From Chloroflexota bacterium (lineage in GTDB: Bacteria; Chloroflexota; Dehalococcoidia; UBA2979), in assembly GCA_947472995.1 (NCBI GenBank), contig CANJBO010000010.1, positions 1-57,588 of the forward strand: a DNA stretch of 57,588 bases. Direction: 5' to 3'. Below are positions 1 through 8,386 of the stretch, one piece after another. Made by a program: the position numbers and the translations under genes. Position 1 is the stretch's first letter; every line of letters starts with the position of its first letter. The notes beneath the pieces were generated by a model. That model saw nothing but the letters and a program-made list of their open reading frames with translations. It was not told the DNA's origin and ran no database searches.

Positions 1-188
1 CCGGCGGTGGCCAGTACCGACAGGTGATGCGCGAGCAGGCTGGAGTTGATGTCGAGGCGCGCGGCCAGCTCGGACGGGGCGCGGTCGGAGAGCGCCAGCA
101 GGTCGCAGATGGCGAGCCGATGAGGATCGGCGAGCGCCCCGTAGATACGGGCGCGTTCCTGGACGTTCCGGTGAGTCGGATCAGCCAT
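1..188 (-). CDS. ArsR-family winged-helix regulator, 3' end cut off by window edge
   Basis: The reverse strand from an ATG at 188 encodes 62 residues that run off the window. The N-terminus reads MADPTHRNVQERARIYGALA and continues with an ADPHRL-type turn, an LLALSDRAPSELAARL helix and an SSLLAHHLSVL recognition helix. This is the classic ArsR/SmtB wHTH layout, in which the SELA and LxxHL segments form the DNA-binding helices. Only the first two thirds of the fold are present, so the effector (metal or other) cannot be read. The gene is divergent from the large secreted protein at 424, and the 235-bp gap holds an inverted repeat that could be its operator. Family assignment is firm; ligand and targets are unknown. 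Confidence 0.8.
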   Translation of the reverse strand, partial: MADPTHRNVQERARIYGALADPHRLAICDLLALSDRAPSELAARLDINSSLLAHHLSVLATA

Positions 189-218
189 GTAGCGAGCATA
201 GGTCCATCCGGAAGTAGA

Positions 219-247
219 TCAACATCCATCACGTTAAATTCTGTTGA
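219..247. promoter_or_regulatory. Inverted repeat in the divergent ArsR/adhesin promoter
   Basis: TCAACA (219-224) and TGTTGA (242-247) form a perfect 6-bp inverted repeat with a 17-bp AT-rich spacer. It lies 31 bp upstream of the ArsR start, in one of the few AT-rich stretches of the window. ArsR proteins commonly bind such dyads near their own promoter, so autoregulation is plausible but inferred. Confidence 0.4.
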
Positions 248-319
248 GTGACTGCCGCGCCTAATGCGTGTGCGCTTGTGCGTGCGGCTTCGCACTCCTC
301 GCTGCAAAGCCGCCAGGTA

Positions 320-336
320 CCCCCACTTTTAGGGGG
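320..336. promoter_or_regulatory. C5/G5 inverted repeat upstream of the adhesin gene
   Basis: CCCCC (320-324) and GGGGG (332-336) flank the 7-bp spacer ACTTTTA, about 90 bp upstream of the start at 424. It could be a transcription-factor dyad or a small RNA hairpin in the leader. Its sequence resembles NarL/FixJ-type dyads only loosely. Function is not established. Confidence 0.25.
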
Positions 337-423
337 GCGTCCGAGGCGGCCCGGCACTTTATCGTCGAGTGAATGGCAGCGTCGCTGCCCTCGATCCCCC
401 CTGCCCCACGAAGTGAGGTTCCG

Positions 424-3400
424 ATGTCGCGCTTCTCGCGTGTGAGCGTCAGCATTTCCCCGTGGAGGCTCGCCGCGGCCCTCTTCGCCGCGACGGCGAT
501 GCTGCTGCTCCTCCCGGCCTCGAGGGCCCAGGCGGTCACCGTCACGACGTTCACGCTGACCGACCCGGCCGCGGGGGCGAACACCGCCGGCACGCTGAAC
601 TTCCAGCCGGACGCTCCCCTCAACCCCGGGGACACGATCACCCTGACCTTCCCGGCGGGCTGGCAGGTCCAGAACGGCGCCCTGATCACCACGAACTACG
701 GTGGACTCGTCCTCCCGCCGGCGTCCGTGGTGGGATCGAGCGGCGCGCAGACCGTGACGATCACCCTCGCCGCCCCGCAGCTGGCCATCCCGACCTCGCT
801 CACGATCGCCGCGAGCGCCGAGGTGAAGAACCAGGCGTCGGCGGGGGCCGGCCTGACGCTGGACGTCGCGGCGACCGGGCAGGCGCCGGGCACGAGCGCG
901 CCGTTCGCGGTCACCGCGGGCGGCGGCGGCGCGATCACCGGCGGGGCTGTCACGCTCACCTCGACGGTGGCCGGTGCGAACACCGCCGGGACGATCGCGT
1001 TCACGCTCCCCGGCACCGTCACGACCGGCGACAGCATCGTCCTCACGTTCCCCGCGGGATGGACGGTCGCGGATGGTGCGCTGACGGTGGGCAACTGGAC
1101 GGGGCTCAACGGCGCTCCGGCCTCCGTCACCGGTGCGTCGGGCGCGCGGACGGTCACGATCGTGATCGGCGCGACCGCGCAAACATCGACGAACGTGACG
1201 CTGTCGATCGCCGGCAGCGCGCAGCTGGTGAACCCGACGACCGCCGCGGGCGGGCTGACGATCAACGTGGCCGCGACCGGCCAGACCGCAGCGAACACGA
1301 ACACCTTTGCGATCACCGCCGGTGTGCCGAGCCAGATCGCGCTGACGGGCCCGGGCACGGTGGCTGCGAACGCCGCGAGTACGAACTTCACGATCACCGT
1401 GCGGGATGCGTTCGGCAACACGGCCAACACCACGCAGAACACCACGTTCACGCTCGCCTCGAACACCGCCGGCGTGGCGACCTTCAACCCCGTCAGCCCG
1501 GTCACGGTGTCGACGGGCACGTCGAGCGTGACCTTCACCTACACGGACAGCATGGCCGGCGTCGGCAAGACGATCACCGCGACGCGCGCCTCGGGCGACG
1601 CGATCGCGCTGCCGGCGACCGCGAACATCACCGTCACCGGTGGGCTGTCGTCGAACGCCGACCTGAGCGCGCTCACGATCTCGGTGGGCACGCTCGCTCC
1701 CGGCTTCGCCGCCGGGACGATCACGTACACGGCCGCGGTCGGCAACGGCACCGCATCGATCGACGTCACCGCGACGCGCGCCGACGCGGGCGCCTCGATC
1801 ACCATCGGCGGCAACCCGGCGACCAGCAGCGTCGCGATGACCGTGGCGCTCGCGGTCGGGGGCAACCCGATCGCGGTCGTGGTCACGGCGGCCGACACGA
1901 CCGTCAAGACCTACACCGTCACCGTCACACGAGCGGGCGCCGCTCCCCCGCCCGATCCGCCCTCGGACGGCGGTGGCGGCGGCGGCGGCGGCGGGATCGT
2001 GCCGGTGCTGACGCCGACGGTGGTGCAGTGCGCACCCGGGACGTTCAGCGCAACCGGCAACACGCCCTGCGACCCGGCGCCCGCGGGCACGTTCGTGTCG
2101 ACGGCCGGTGCGATCGAGCCCATGACCTGTCCTCAGGGCACCTCGAGCGCGGCCGGTGCGGTGGTATGCGTCGTGCTGCCGACGCTGAGCGTGTTCGCTC
2201 CGATCGGCGGCGGCAGCCGGTGGGACACGGTCCCGGCGTTCGATCCGCAGGTCACGGACTACGCGGCCTGGCTGCCGTACGGGGATTCCCAGAACCAGGC
2301 CCTGCTGCGGGTCTTCTCGAACACCCCGGGGACGACGGTCAGCCTGACCACGCCGGCCGGAACGTTGTCGGGCGGGGACGGCATTTCCGTCACGTTGACG
2401 GGGCCGGAGACCGTGGTGACCGCGACCCCTGCTCGCGATGGTGTTCGAGGCAAGACGTACACCCTCACGCTCAAGAAGGTGACTGCGCAGTTCTCGACGC
2501 AGCCGGGCGGGGCTGCGCCTGAGCAGCCGTTCGCGACGCAGCCGACTGTGACCGTGCGCCGTTCCGACGGCACCGTCGCCACCGACTTCACCGGCGTCGT
2601 GAACGCCACGCTCGAGAACACCGGAACAGTCGGTGCGAAGCTCGCCGGTTCGACGTCGGCGACGGCCGTTGCCGGTGTCGCGACGTTCCAGGGACTCTCG
2701 ATCGACAGTGCCGGGACGGGATACGTCCTGACCGCGTCGTGGCTTCGCGAGCCGTCCGGGGCCACCATCGGGCGAGTGAGCTCGAACCCGTTCGACGTGT
2801 CGCAATGCATCAACGGCGGGACGCCGACCTCGTCGGGCGGATGCGCGTGTCCGACCGGGTTCTCGGGACCCACCTGCGCCACCGCGAACCTCGTGCGACT
2901 CACGTTCTCAGGCGTGCCGGTCGCGGCCTCCGTGGGGCAGGCGTTCGCCATCGAGGTGACCGCCGTCGACGCGAATGGCCAGCCGATCAGCAACTTCAAC
3001 CAGCCGATCACGCTGGGTCTCCAGCAGGCGAAAACTGTTCGCTCCACGGACCTCTCGTACACCCCGGTTCAGATGATCGGCGGCGTGGCGAGATTCACCG
3101 ACGTGCGTGTTGCGCGCGCGACCGCGGGGGCGGACTTCTTCCTCTTCGCCAGCGCCGGCAGTGCGTTGGGCCGATCTGGAGAGTTCTCCGCGCGTGTGGG
3201 CCCGACGAAGCTCGCGTTCGGCACGCAGCCGGCGGGCGCCGCTCCCGGCGTGGCGTTCACACGCCAGCCGGTCGTGCGCGTGCTCGATGGCGAGGGCAAC
3301 CTCGTCACGTCCGCGACGAGCACGATCACGCTGACGATCAAGTCCGGGACCGGTGCGACCGGAGCGAAGCTGATCTCCACGAGCGCGACCGCTGTGGGTG

Positions 3401-5037
3401 GCATCGCGAAGTTCAGCGGTGTCCAGATCGATCTCGCCGGGTCGAACTACGTGCTGACGGCATCGACGACGGGGCTCACCTCGGCGGACTCGGCGAAGCT
3501 CGCTGTGACCGCGCCGCGTCCGACGATGAAGCTCGCGTTCAAGGAGACCGGCGCCGCGACCATCGGCGCGCCCCGCAAGACGGTCAAGGAAGGTGAGCGG
3601 TTCAACCTCGTCGTTGCGTCGCAGGACCTGCAGGGCAAGGCGACGAAGACGAGCGGCGAGGTCACCCTGAGCGCTGTCACCAGCTCGAGGAGCGACGCCT
3701 CGCTCGGTGTGCTCACGCAGACGCTGGTCGACGGCCAGGCGGGGTTCGTCGGCCTGTCGTTCACGGTGCCCGGGACGTACACGGTCTCCGCGAACTCGCC
3801 CGGTCTGGCCCCGGCGACGATCGTCGTCACGGTGAACGCCGACCCGGCTGCCGGGTCGCTGGTGTTCCACAACCCCCCTTCGTTCGAGGTCACAGCGGTG
3901 CAGCTTTCCAGTGCACCCAGCGTCACGCTGATCGACAGTCGTGGCCAGATGATGTTCGTGTCGCCGACGGTGACGTTGACCCTCGCGAAACAGGACGGGA
4001 GCGCGACGGCGTCCACGCTTGCCACGTCGCGTCTCGCTCCGCTGTCGGTAACGATGACATTCGGCACTGCGGGGTTCGATCGCGTGCAGGTCAACGGTCC
4101 CGACGTGAACCTCGTTCTGATCGCGACCACGACGATCGACGGCAAGATCATGACGGTGACCTCAGCGCCGTTCAACGTGTACGAAACCCCGACGCTGGCG
4201 AGCACCGCGCGGATTGCATTCGAGGCACTCAAGGTCGAGGTCACGACACAGAAGTTCGAAACCAAGTTCGCGATGGACGTGAACTCCGTCTTGACGACGA
4301 CCAAGAAGCCGCTCGTGCTGTGCTCGGCCACCGTCACCACCGATTGCACGCCGGCGCCCGTGACCACCTCATCGGTGATCGCGCGATCTGCCGACAGCGT
4401 CATCGCCACCTCGGCGGTCGAGGCTGCGTCGGATGCCGTCACGCTCGGCACGGTCCACCTCGGGGCGTTCGAGGTGACGTACGGGAAGGCGCGCGCCGGG
4501 ACGGGCGTGCTGAGCGCCTACGCCCTGTCGGCACGCGACGCGCGTGGCAGCCAGCTGTTCCGGCCGGCGGGCGGTTCGTTGCCCCTCGTCTTCGGCGTCG
4601 CGGCCGGGGCTGTCCCGTCGGACACGCCGGTGGGCGACCTGAAGATGGCGGCCTGGGACAACACTGCGAAGCGATGGGTGACGATCCCGGCGCGGGTGAT
4701 CGCGAACGCCGACGGCTCGTTCCGAATCGAGACGTCGGTCGATTTCTTCGGCGTCCTCGGCGTGCTGTACGCGCCGGGCGCCGGTGCGATCGGCAGCGTC
4801 GCGGGGTTCAGCGCTTCCGGCGTGGGCATGGGCGTGTTCGCCGGCGGGACCGTGGACGGTCTGGCCCACGCGGCCGGGCTCCACGAGGCGGACGGGGTGT
4901 GGGTGCAGGACACCGACGGGATGTTCCAGCTGCTGCTGACGTCTGGCCCCGCGTTCCTGAAGGAAGACTTCGCGAACCACTTCTCGGACGAGATCCCGGC
5001 GAGCACGGCGGTCGCGCTGCTCCAGCGACGGACGTAG
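424..5037 (+). CDS. Large secreted multi-domain beta-sandwich (adhesin-like) protein, 1537 aa
   Basis: The start at 424 is preferred over an in-frame ATG at 373 because GTGAGG lies 6-7 nt upstream and a Sec signal peptide follows at once (basic N-terminus, LLLLPASRAQA cleavage region, about residues 1-37). Two tandem repeats of about 125 residues follow, each with a GANTAGT motif, an F/TFPAGW motif and a VAATGQ motif. Next come an Ig-like segment, a cadherin-like beta-sandwich with the TYTVTVTRA ending, a Pro/Gly linker, a Cys-rich segment (CAPGTF..CDPAPAGTF..CPQG), more Ig-like STQP/FGTQPAGAAPG repeats and an EGF-like hinge (CACPTGFSGPTC). The last 76 residues are a domain shared with the matrixin at 21679 and the GH25 protein at 52319. 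There is no LPXTG motif or C-terminal membrane span. The likely role is cell-surface binding; the ligand is unknown. Confidence 0.85.
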   Translation: MSRFSRVSVSISPWRLAAALFAATAMLLLLPASRAQAVTVTTFTLTDPAAGANTAGTLNFQPDAPLNPGDTITLTFPAGWQVQNGALITTNYGGLVLPPASVVGSSGAQTVTITLAAPQLAIPTSLTIAASAEVKNQASAGAGLTLDVAATGQAPGTSAPFAVTAGGGGAITGGAVTLTSTVAGANTAGTIAFTLPGTVTTGDSIVLTFPAGWTVADGALTVGNWTGLNGAPASVTGASGARTVTIVIGATAQTSTNVTLSIAGSAQLVNPTTAAGGLTINVAATGQTAANTNTFAITAGVPSQIALTGPGTVAANAASTNFTITVRDAFGNTANTTQNTTFTLASNTAGVATFNPVSPVTVSTGTSSVTFTYTDSMAGVGKTITATRASGDAIALPATANITVTGGLSSNADLSALTISVGTLAPGFAAGTITYTAAVGNGTASIDVTATRADAGASITIGGNPATSSVAMTVALAVGGNPIAVVVTAADTTVKTYTVTVTRAGAAPPPDPPSDGGGGGGGGGIVPVLTPTVVQCAPGTFSATGNTPCDPAPAGTFVSTAGAIEPMTCPQGTSSAAGAVVCVVLPTLSVFAPIGGGSRWDTVPAFDPQVTDYAAWLPYGDSQNQALLRVFSNTPGTTVSLTTPAGTLSGGDGISVTLTGPETVVTATPARDGVRGKTYTLTLKKVTAQFSTQPGGAAPEQPFATQPTVTVRRSDGTVATDFTGVVNATLENTGTVGAKLAGSTSATAVAGVATFQGLSIDSAGTGYVLTASWLREPSGATIGRVSSNPFDVSQCINGGTPTSSGGCACPTGFSGPTCATANLVRLTFSGVPVAASVGQAFAIEVTAVDANGQPISNFNQPITLGLQQAKTVRSTDLSYTPVQMIGGVARFTDVRVARATAGADFFLFASAGSALGRSGEFSARVGPTKLAFGTQPAGAAPGVAFTRQPVVRVLDGEGNLVTSATSTITLTIKSGTGATGAKLISTSATAVGGIAKFSGVQIDLAGSNYVLTASTTGLTSADSAKLAVTAPRPTMKLAFKETGAATIGAPRKTVKEGERFNLVVASQDLQGKATKTSGEVTLSAVTSSRSDASLGVLTQTLVDGQAGFVGLSFTVPGTYTVSANSPGLAPATIVVTVNADPAAGSLVFHNPPSFEVTAVQLSSAPSVTLIDSRGQMMFVSPTVTLTLAKQDGSATASTLATSRLAPLSVTMTFGTAGFDRVQVNGPDVNLVLIATTTIDGKIMTVTSAPFNVYETPTLASTARIAFEALKVEVTTQKFETKFAMDVNSVLTTTKKPLVLCSATVTTDCTPAPVTTSSVIARSADSVIATSAVEAASDAVTLGTVHLGAFEVTYGKARAGTGVLSAYALSARDARGSQLFRPAGGSLPLVFGVAAGAVPSDTPVGDLKMAAWDNTAKRWVTIPARVIANADGSFRIETSVDFFGVLGVLYAPGAGAIGSVAGFSASGVGMGVFAGGTVDGLAHAAGLHEADGVWVQDTDGMFQLLLTSGPAFLKEDFANHFSDEIPASTAVALLQRRT

Positions 5038-5064
5038 CGCGCGACCCGTCGAGGTGGCTCGATC

Positions 5065-5093
5065 GAAGAAGCCCGCCATTGGCGGGCTTCTTC
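5065..5093. terminator. Bidirectional hairpin terminator
   Basis: GAAGAAGCCCGCC and GGCGGGCTTCTTC pair perfectly over 13 bp around the loop ATT, with a TTCTTCTT run after the stem. It lies between the convergent adhesin gene (stop at 5037) and amidase gene (stop at 5116) and can serve both strands. Confidence 0.85.
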
Positions 5094-5115
5094 TTGCCTC
5101 GGTGCGGCGAGCGAT

Positions 5116-6690
5116 CTAGATGGCGGCTCCCACGGGCTCCCCGGCGGTCACCGGCTCGACCTTCGTGTAGGCGTCCCAGTCGACGGCCTGCTGGAAGGCG
5201 TAGGCGGCACGCAGCAGCAGTCCATCCTCGAAGTGGCGCCCGACGAGCTGGATGCTCGTCGGGAGGCCGCCGATCTTGCCGCAGGGCACGGCCAGCGCCG
5301 GGTGACCGGTGTAGTTCGTCGGCTTGGTGTTGTACGCCATCCGCGTCACGATCCAGTTCCGGCTCAGGTTGTCATCGATCGCCTGCCGGGGGTCGGTGGC
5401 GACGGGCTGCACGGCCGGGGCGACCGTGTGGCTCGTCGGCATCGCCAGCAGATCGACGCTGGAAAGCGCGCGGTCGAAGGCCGCGACGAACCCTGCTCGC
5501 GCGTTCTGCGCCTTCGCGTACGCGCCGCCCTGGTAGGTCTGGCGGACGAACTCGGCGGCGATGAGGTTGAGCTTGCTGCGCGCCGGCAGGAGATCGGTGC
5601 GGTCGTGCCACAGGCGGCCGATCGCGGTGATCGTCGACTGCGGGTAGTAGCCCACGTAGCCCGTCCCGTAGAACCCCGCGTCGAAGAGCGCCATCGCGCC
5701 CTCCAGCGACAGCGTCTGGTAGACGGCGTCCGTCTGCGCGTGCTCCGGGACCGAGATCCAGGTCACCTCGGCGCCGGCCTGCTCGAGGATCCGCGCGGCC
5801 TCCAGGTTCGCCTCGACGACCTCGGGCTGGATCGGCTCCGTGAAGCCCTCGCGCAGCAGGCCGATCTTGAGGCCCTTCACCCCGGCGTCGAGGCCGCTCA
5901 GGACATCGATGGACTCGGGCACCTCGCGTCGCTGGCGGGGGTCCAACGGGTCGTAGCCGGCCACGGCCTGCAGCGCGGCCGCCACGTCCTCGACGCGGCG
6001 TGCCATCGGGCCGATGTGGTCGACGGTCATCTCCGCGCCGAAGCCCGCGCCGAAGTGGGAGACGAGGCCGTACGTGGGCTTCAGGCCGACGAGGCCGCAG
6101 TGGGCGGCCGGGAGCCGCACCGATCCGCCCTGGTCGCCGCCGAACGAGATGTCCACCTCGCCGGCAGCAAGCGCCGCACCCGACCCCGACGAGGATCCGC
6201 CGGTGATGTGCGCCGGGTTGTGCGGGTTCACCGGCGATCCGTAGTCGCCTACGAAGCCGTTCATCATGTGCTTGCCGATGACGTTGCCGCCGGCGGCCAG
6301 CACGCGCGTCACGACGGTCGCGTCGACCTCGGGGATGAACCCCTCCATCGCCTGCGTGGTGAACACCTGCGGGATGCGCGCCACGCTGATGTGGTCCTTG
6401 AACGACACCCGCTTGCCCGCGAGCAGGCCGGCGCCGGTCCCGCCGACGTCGCACTTCCACAGCCATGCGCGGTAGGGATCCTCGTCGAGCCCGGGGCGGT
6501 AGCCCGGCCCGCGCTCCGGGAACAGCATCGGCGGGGGCGACGTCACCGTGCGCTCCTGCATGAACTGATCGACGAGTCGCAGCAGGTCGAGGAGGAACGG
6601 GCGGTACTGCTCCGCCTCCTCCTGGCCGAGGTGCGCGCCAATCGATTCGGCAACCCTCGTGATCGCGTTCGCGTCGGGCGTGAGATGCAT
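5116..6690 (-). CDS. Amidase-signature family amidohydrolase, 524 aa
   Basis: The product carries the amidase-signature fold, which hydrolyses amide or related C-N bonds with a Ser-cisSer-Lys triad. Lys98 lies in SFKDH, the cis-Ser in GGSSSGSG (164-171) and the nucleophile Ser190 in GGDQGGSVRLPA. Length is normal for the family and no signal peptide is seen, so it is probably cytoplasmic. It lacks features that would make it a GatA subunit (no gatB or gatC nearby, a different N-terminus), so a stand-alone amidase acting on small or xenobiotic amides is more likely. It stands alone, separated from the upstream CoA-transferase by 348 bp. The substrate cannot be inferred. Confidence 0.9.
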   Translation of the reverse strand: MHLTPDANAITRVAESIGAHLGQEEAEQYRPFLLDLLRLVDQFMQERTVTSPPPMLFPERGPGYRPGLDEDPYRAWLWKCDVGGTGAGLLAGKRVSFKDHISVARIPQVFTTQAMEGFIPEVDATVVTRVLAAGGNVIGKHMMNGFVGDYGSPVNPHNPAHITGGSSSGSGAALAAGEVDISFGGDQGGSVRLPAAHCGLVGLKPTYGLVSHFGAGFGAEMTVDHIGPMARRVEDVAAALQAVAGYDPLDPRQRREVPESIDVLSGLDAGVKGLKIGLLREGFTEPIQPEVVEANLEAARILEQAGAEVTWISVPEHAQTDAVYQTLSLEGAMALFDAGFYGTGYVGYYPQSTITAIGRLWHDRTDLLPARSKLNLIAAEFVRQTYQGGAYAKAQNARAGFVAAFDRALSSVDLLAMPTSHTVAPAVQPVATDPRQAIDDNLSRNWIVTRMAYNTKPTNYTGHPALAVPCGKIGGLPTSIQLVGRHFEDGLLLRAAYAFQQAVDWDAYTKVEPVTAGEPVGAAI

Positions 6691-7038
6691 CGGGACCTCG
6701 CTCGCTATCGGGGCATTGGGGTACAGGGCCGGCGGTGGGCGCGGCCCTCCTCCCCAAACTAGAACCGCCCCATGTCGGGTGCGTTTCGGTTCCCTTGCCC
6801 ATCGATTGCGAGCGGATCGCGGAGCACGCGTTGCGAGCGCGTGCGTCGCGAGGTGAGGCGAGATGCGGCGGCGGACTAGAGAGGTCGCGCACCGCTGGCG
6901 GACCTCGCCCAGCCGCTTGATGCTCTCCAGCGTGAGGCGCTGGTCACAAGGCTGCGCATCCGTGAAGCCGAGGTCGGCGAGCGCCGGAGATCCTCATCGA
7001 GCGGTACGAGCCTCGCGAGGACTGAACGACTGACCGCG
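6691..7038. other. Intergenic region (348 bp), no confident gene
   Basis: This gap precedes the amidase start and follows the CoA-transferase stop. It must hold the amidase promoter, but no clear -35/-10 pair is visible. A reverse-strand patch at about 6870-6993 reads like protein (LADLGFTDAQ..LTLESIKRLGEVRQR) in the amidase frame but has no start codon. It may be a gene remnant or chance. Confidence 0.5.
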
Positions 7039-8235
7039 CTAGCCGGCGACGGCGCCCTCGGCCCGCAGGTCCGCGATCGCCTGATCGGTGTAGCCGAGTT
7101 CGCGCAGCACCTCGTCAGTGTGCTCGCCGAGGCGCGGCGCGGGGCGGCGGAACCACGGCGTGTCGGCGGTCGAGGCCATCCGGAACGACGGCGCGACGCC
7201 GATGACCTGCCCGGCGCCGGGCTGCTCGAACTGCGTGAGCATGCCGTTCGCGACCACCTGCACGTCGTCGAAGAGCTCGTTGATCGTGCGGACCATGCTC
7301 ATCATGTGGCTCTTCGCCTTGAGCAGCCGCTCCCATTCGGCCGCGGGCTTCGTCTTGAACGTCCGCGTGAGCCGCTCCGCGATCTCCGCCGTGTGCTGCT
7401 GTCGGCCCTCCGCCGTCGTGAAGCGCGGGTCGCGCGCGAGGTCGTCGAGGTCGAGCGCCTCGCACATCTCGTCCCACCGGCGGGTGAGGTTGATGTGCTG
7501 CGAGAGGATCCAGCGGCCGTCGGCACACTCGTAGCTAATCGGGAGGCCGGTGACGGGGCCGCCGAAGCGATCGTCGTCGCCGACCACGCGGGTCATCTGC
7601 ACGGCGTGCAGCGCGAGGCCGGTCTGCAGCAGGCTCGTCTCGATCTTCTGGCCCTGTCCGGTCTGCTGGCGCTGGATCAGCGCGATGGCGACCGCGTACG
7701 CGGTCATCATCGTGGTGCCCATGTCGATGTGGTAGAGCTGCGTGTGCGGGGGCGGCGGCTGTCCGTGCAGCTGCCGCTCCGCGATGTCGCCGATGCGCGC
7801 CTGCACCGTGATGTCCGCACCCGGCAGGTTCGCCTCGGGCCCCTCGTCGCCGTAGCCGGTGAGCGACACGTAGATCAGCCCGGGGTTGATCGCGGCGAGC
7901 TGCTCGTACGTGAAGCCACGACGGCGGCGCGTGTCCACGCGCATGTTGGTGATGACGACGTCCGCCCATTCGCACAGCTTGTGCGCCGCGGCGAGGCCGC
8001 TCGGCGTGGTGATGTCGAGGACGACGCTCCGCTTGTTCCGGTTGAACGCGAGGTAGGTGAGGCTCAGGTCGCTGTCGCCGATGCGCTCGATGCCGCGCGA
8101 GGCGTCGCCGCTCGGCGACTCGATCTTGACGACGTCAGCGCCCTGCTCCGCGAGCATCATGCTCGCGTACGGGCCGGCCAGCAGGGTGCAGAAGTCGACG
8201 ATCTTGATTCCCGACAGCGGTAGCGACACGGCCAT
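7039..8235 (-). CDS. CaiB/BaiF family III CoA-transferase, 398 aa
   Basis: Family III CoA-transferases move CoA between carboxylic acids. The N-terminus (LSGIKIVDFCTLLAGPYAS), the ADVVKIESPSGD strand, the NRNKRSVVLD segment, VVITNMR and the catalytic-Asp region YHIDMGTTMM are all in the expected order. By family comparison the Asp of DMGT would form the acyl anhydride. It is about 50% similar by eye to the second CoA-transferase at 23249, including an identical RVDTRRRRGFTYE stretch, so the two are paralogues. It lies downstream of, and in the same direction as, the iron importer but is separated from it by a hairpin. The acyl substrate is unknown. Confidence 0.9.
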   Translation of the reverse strand: MAVSLPLSGIKIVDFCTLLAGPYASMMLAEQGADVVKIESPSGDASRGIERIGDSDLSLTYLAFNRNKRSVVLDITTPSGLAAAHKLCEWADVVITNMRVDTRRRRGFTYEQLAAINPGLIYVSLTGYGDEGPEANLPGADITVQARIGDIAERQLHGQPPPPHTQLYHIDMGTTMMTAYAVAIALIQRQQTGQGQKIETSLLQTGLALHAVQMTRVVGDDDRFGGPVTGLPISYECADGRWILSQHINLTRRWDEMCEALDLDDLARDPRFTTAEGRQQHTAEIAERLTRTFKTKPAAEWERLLKAKSHMMSMVRTINELFDDVQVVANGMLTQFEQPGAGQVIGVAPSFRMASTADTPWFRRPAPRLGEHTDEVLRELGYTDQAIADLRAEGAVAG

Positions 8236-8338
8236 GCTCCTTCGTCACACGAACGGACATCTCCACGGGCGGCGGTAGTGTCGCACGAGTGTGGCCGGTT
8301 GGGACGAGGGGCGCGCGAACTCGGTGCGGGAGCGGACC

Positions 8339-8362
8339 GGAGGGGCGAGCACCCGCCCCTCC
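8339..8362 (-). terminator. GC-rich hairpin after the iron-binding lipoprotein gene
   Basis: GGAGGGGCG (8339-8347) and CGCCCCTCC (8354-8362) form a perfect 9-bp stem with a 6-nt loop, 25 bp past the stop of the iron-binding lipoprotein gene. No T-run follows, so it may be a weak terminator or an mRNA 3'-end stabiliser. Confidence 0.5.
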
Positions 8363-8386
8363 GTGGCCCGTGTGCGGACAGCGTCG

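Noticed and set aside
301-345. GCAAAGCC followed by a C-rich/G-rich hairpin, reminiscent of a GEMM (cyclic di-GMP) riboswitch
   Set aside because: The other conserved GEMM elements and the second helix with its tetraloop receptor could not be found, so only the simple inverted repeat is reported.
229-2805. Very long reverse-strand open frame opposite the adhesin gene
   Set aside because: It is rich in Arg, Gly, Asp and Ala, with no domain, ribosome binding site or signal; it is a GC-codon shadow. The same holds for other long antisense frames, such as those opposite the CoA-transferases, lipoproteins and acyl-CoA dehydrogenase.
6870-6993. Coding-like patch on the reverse strand upstream of the amidase (LADLGFTDAQ, LESIKRLGEVRQR)
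   Set aside because: It is in frame with the amidase but has no start codon and a TGA bounds it. The sequence between it and the amidase start is not protein-like. A remnant is possible but not supportable.
8246-8259. CACACGAACGGACA upstream of the first CoA-transferase as another copy of the 14-bp dyad
   Set aside because: Only the central CACG and CG positions match; the right arm fails. Including it would weaken the motif.
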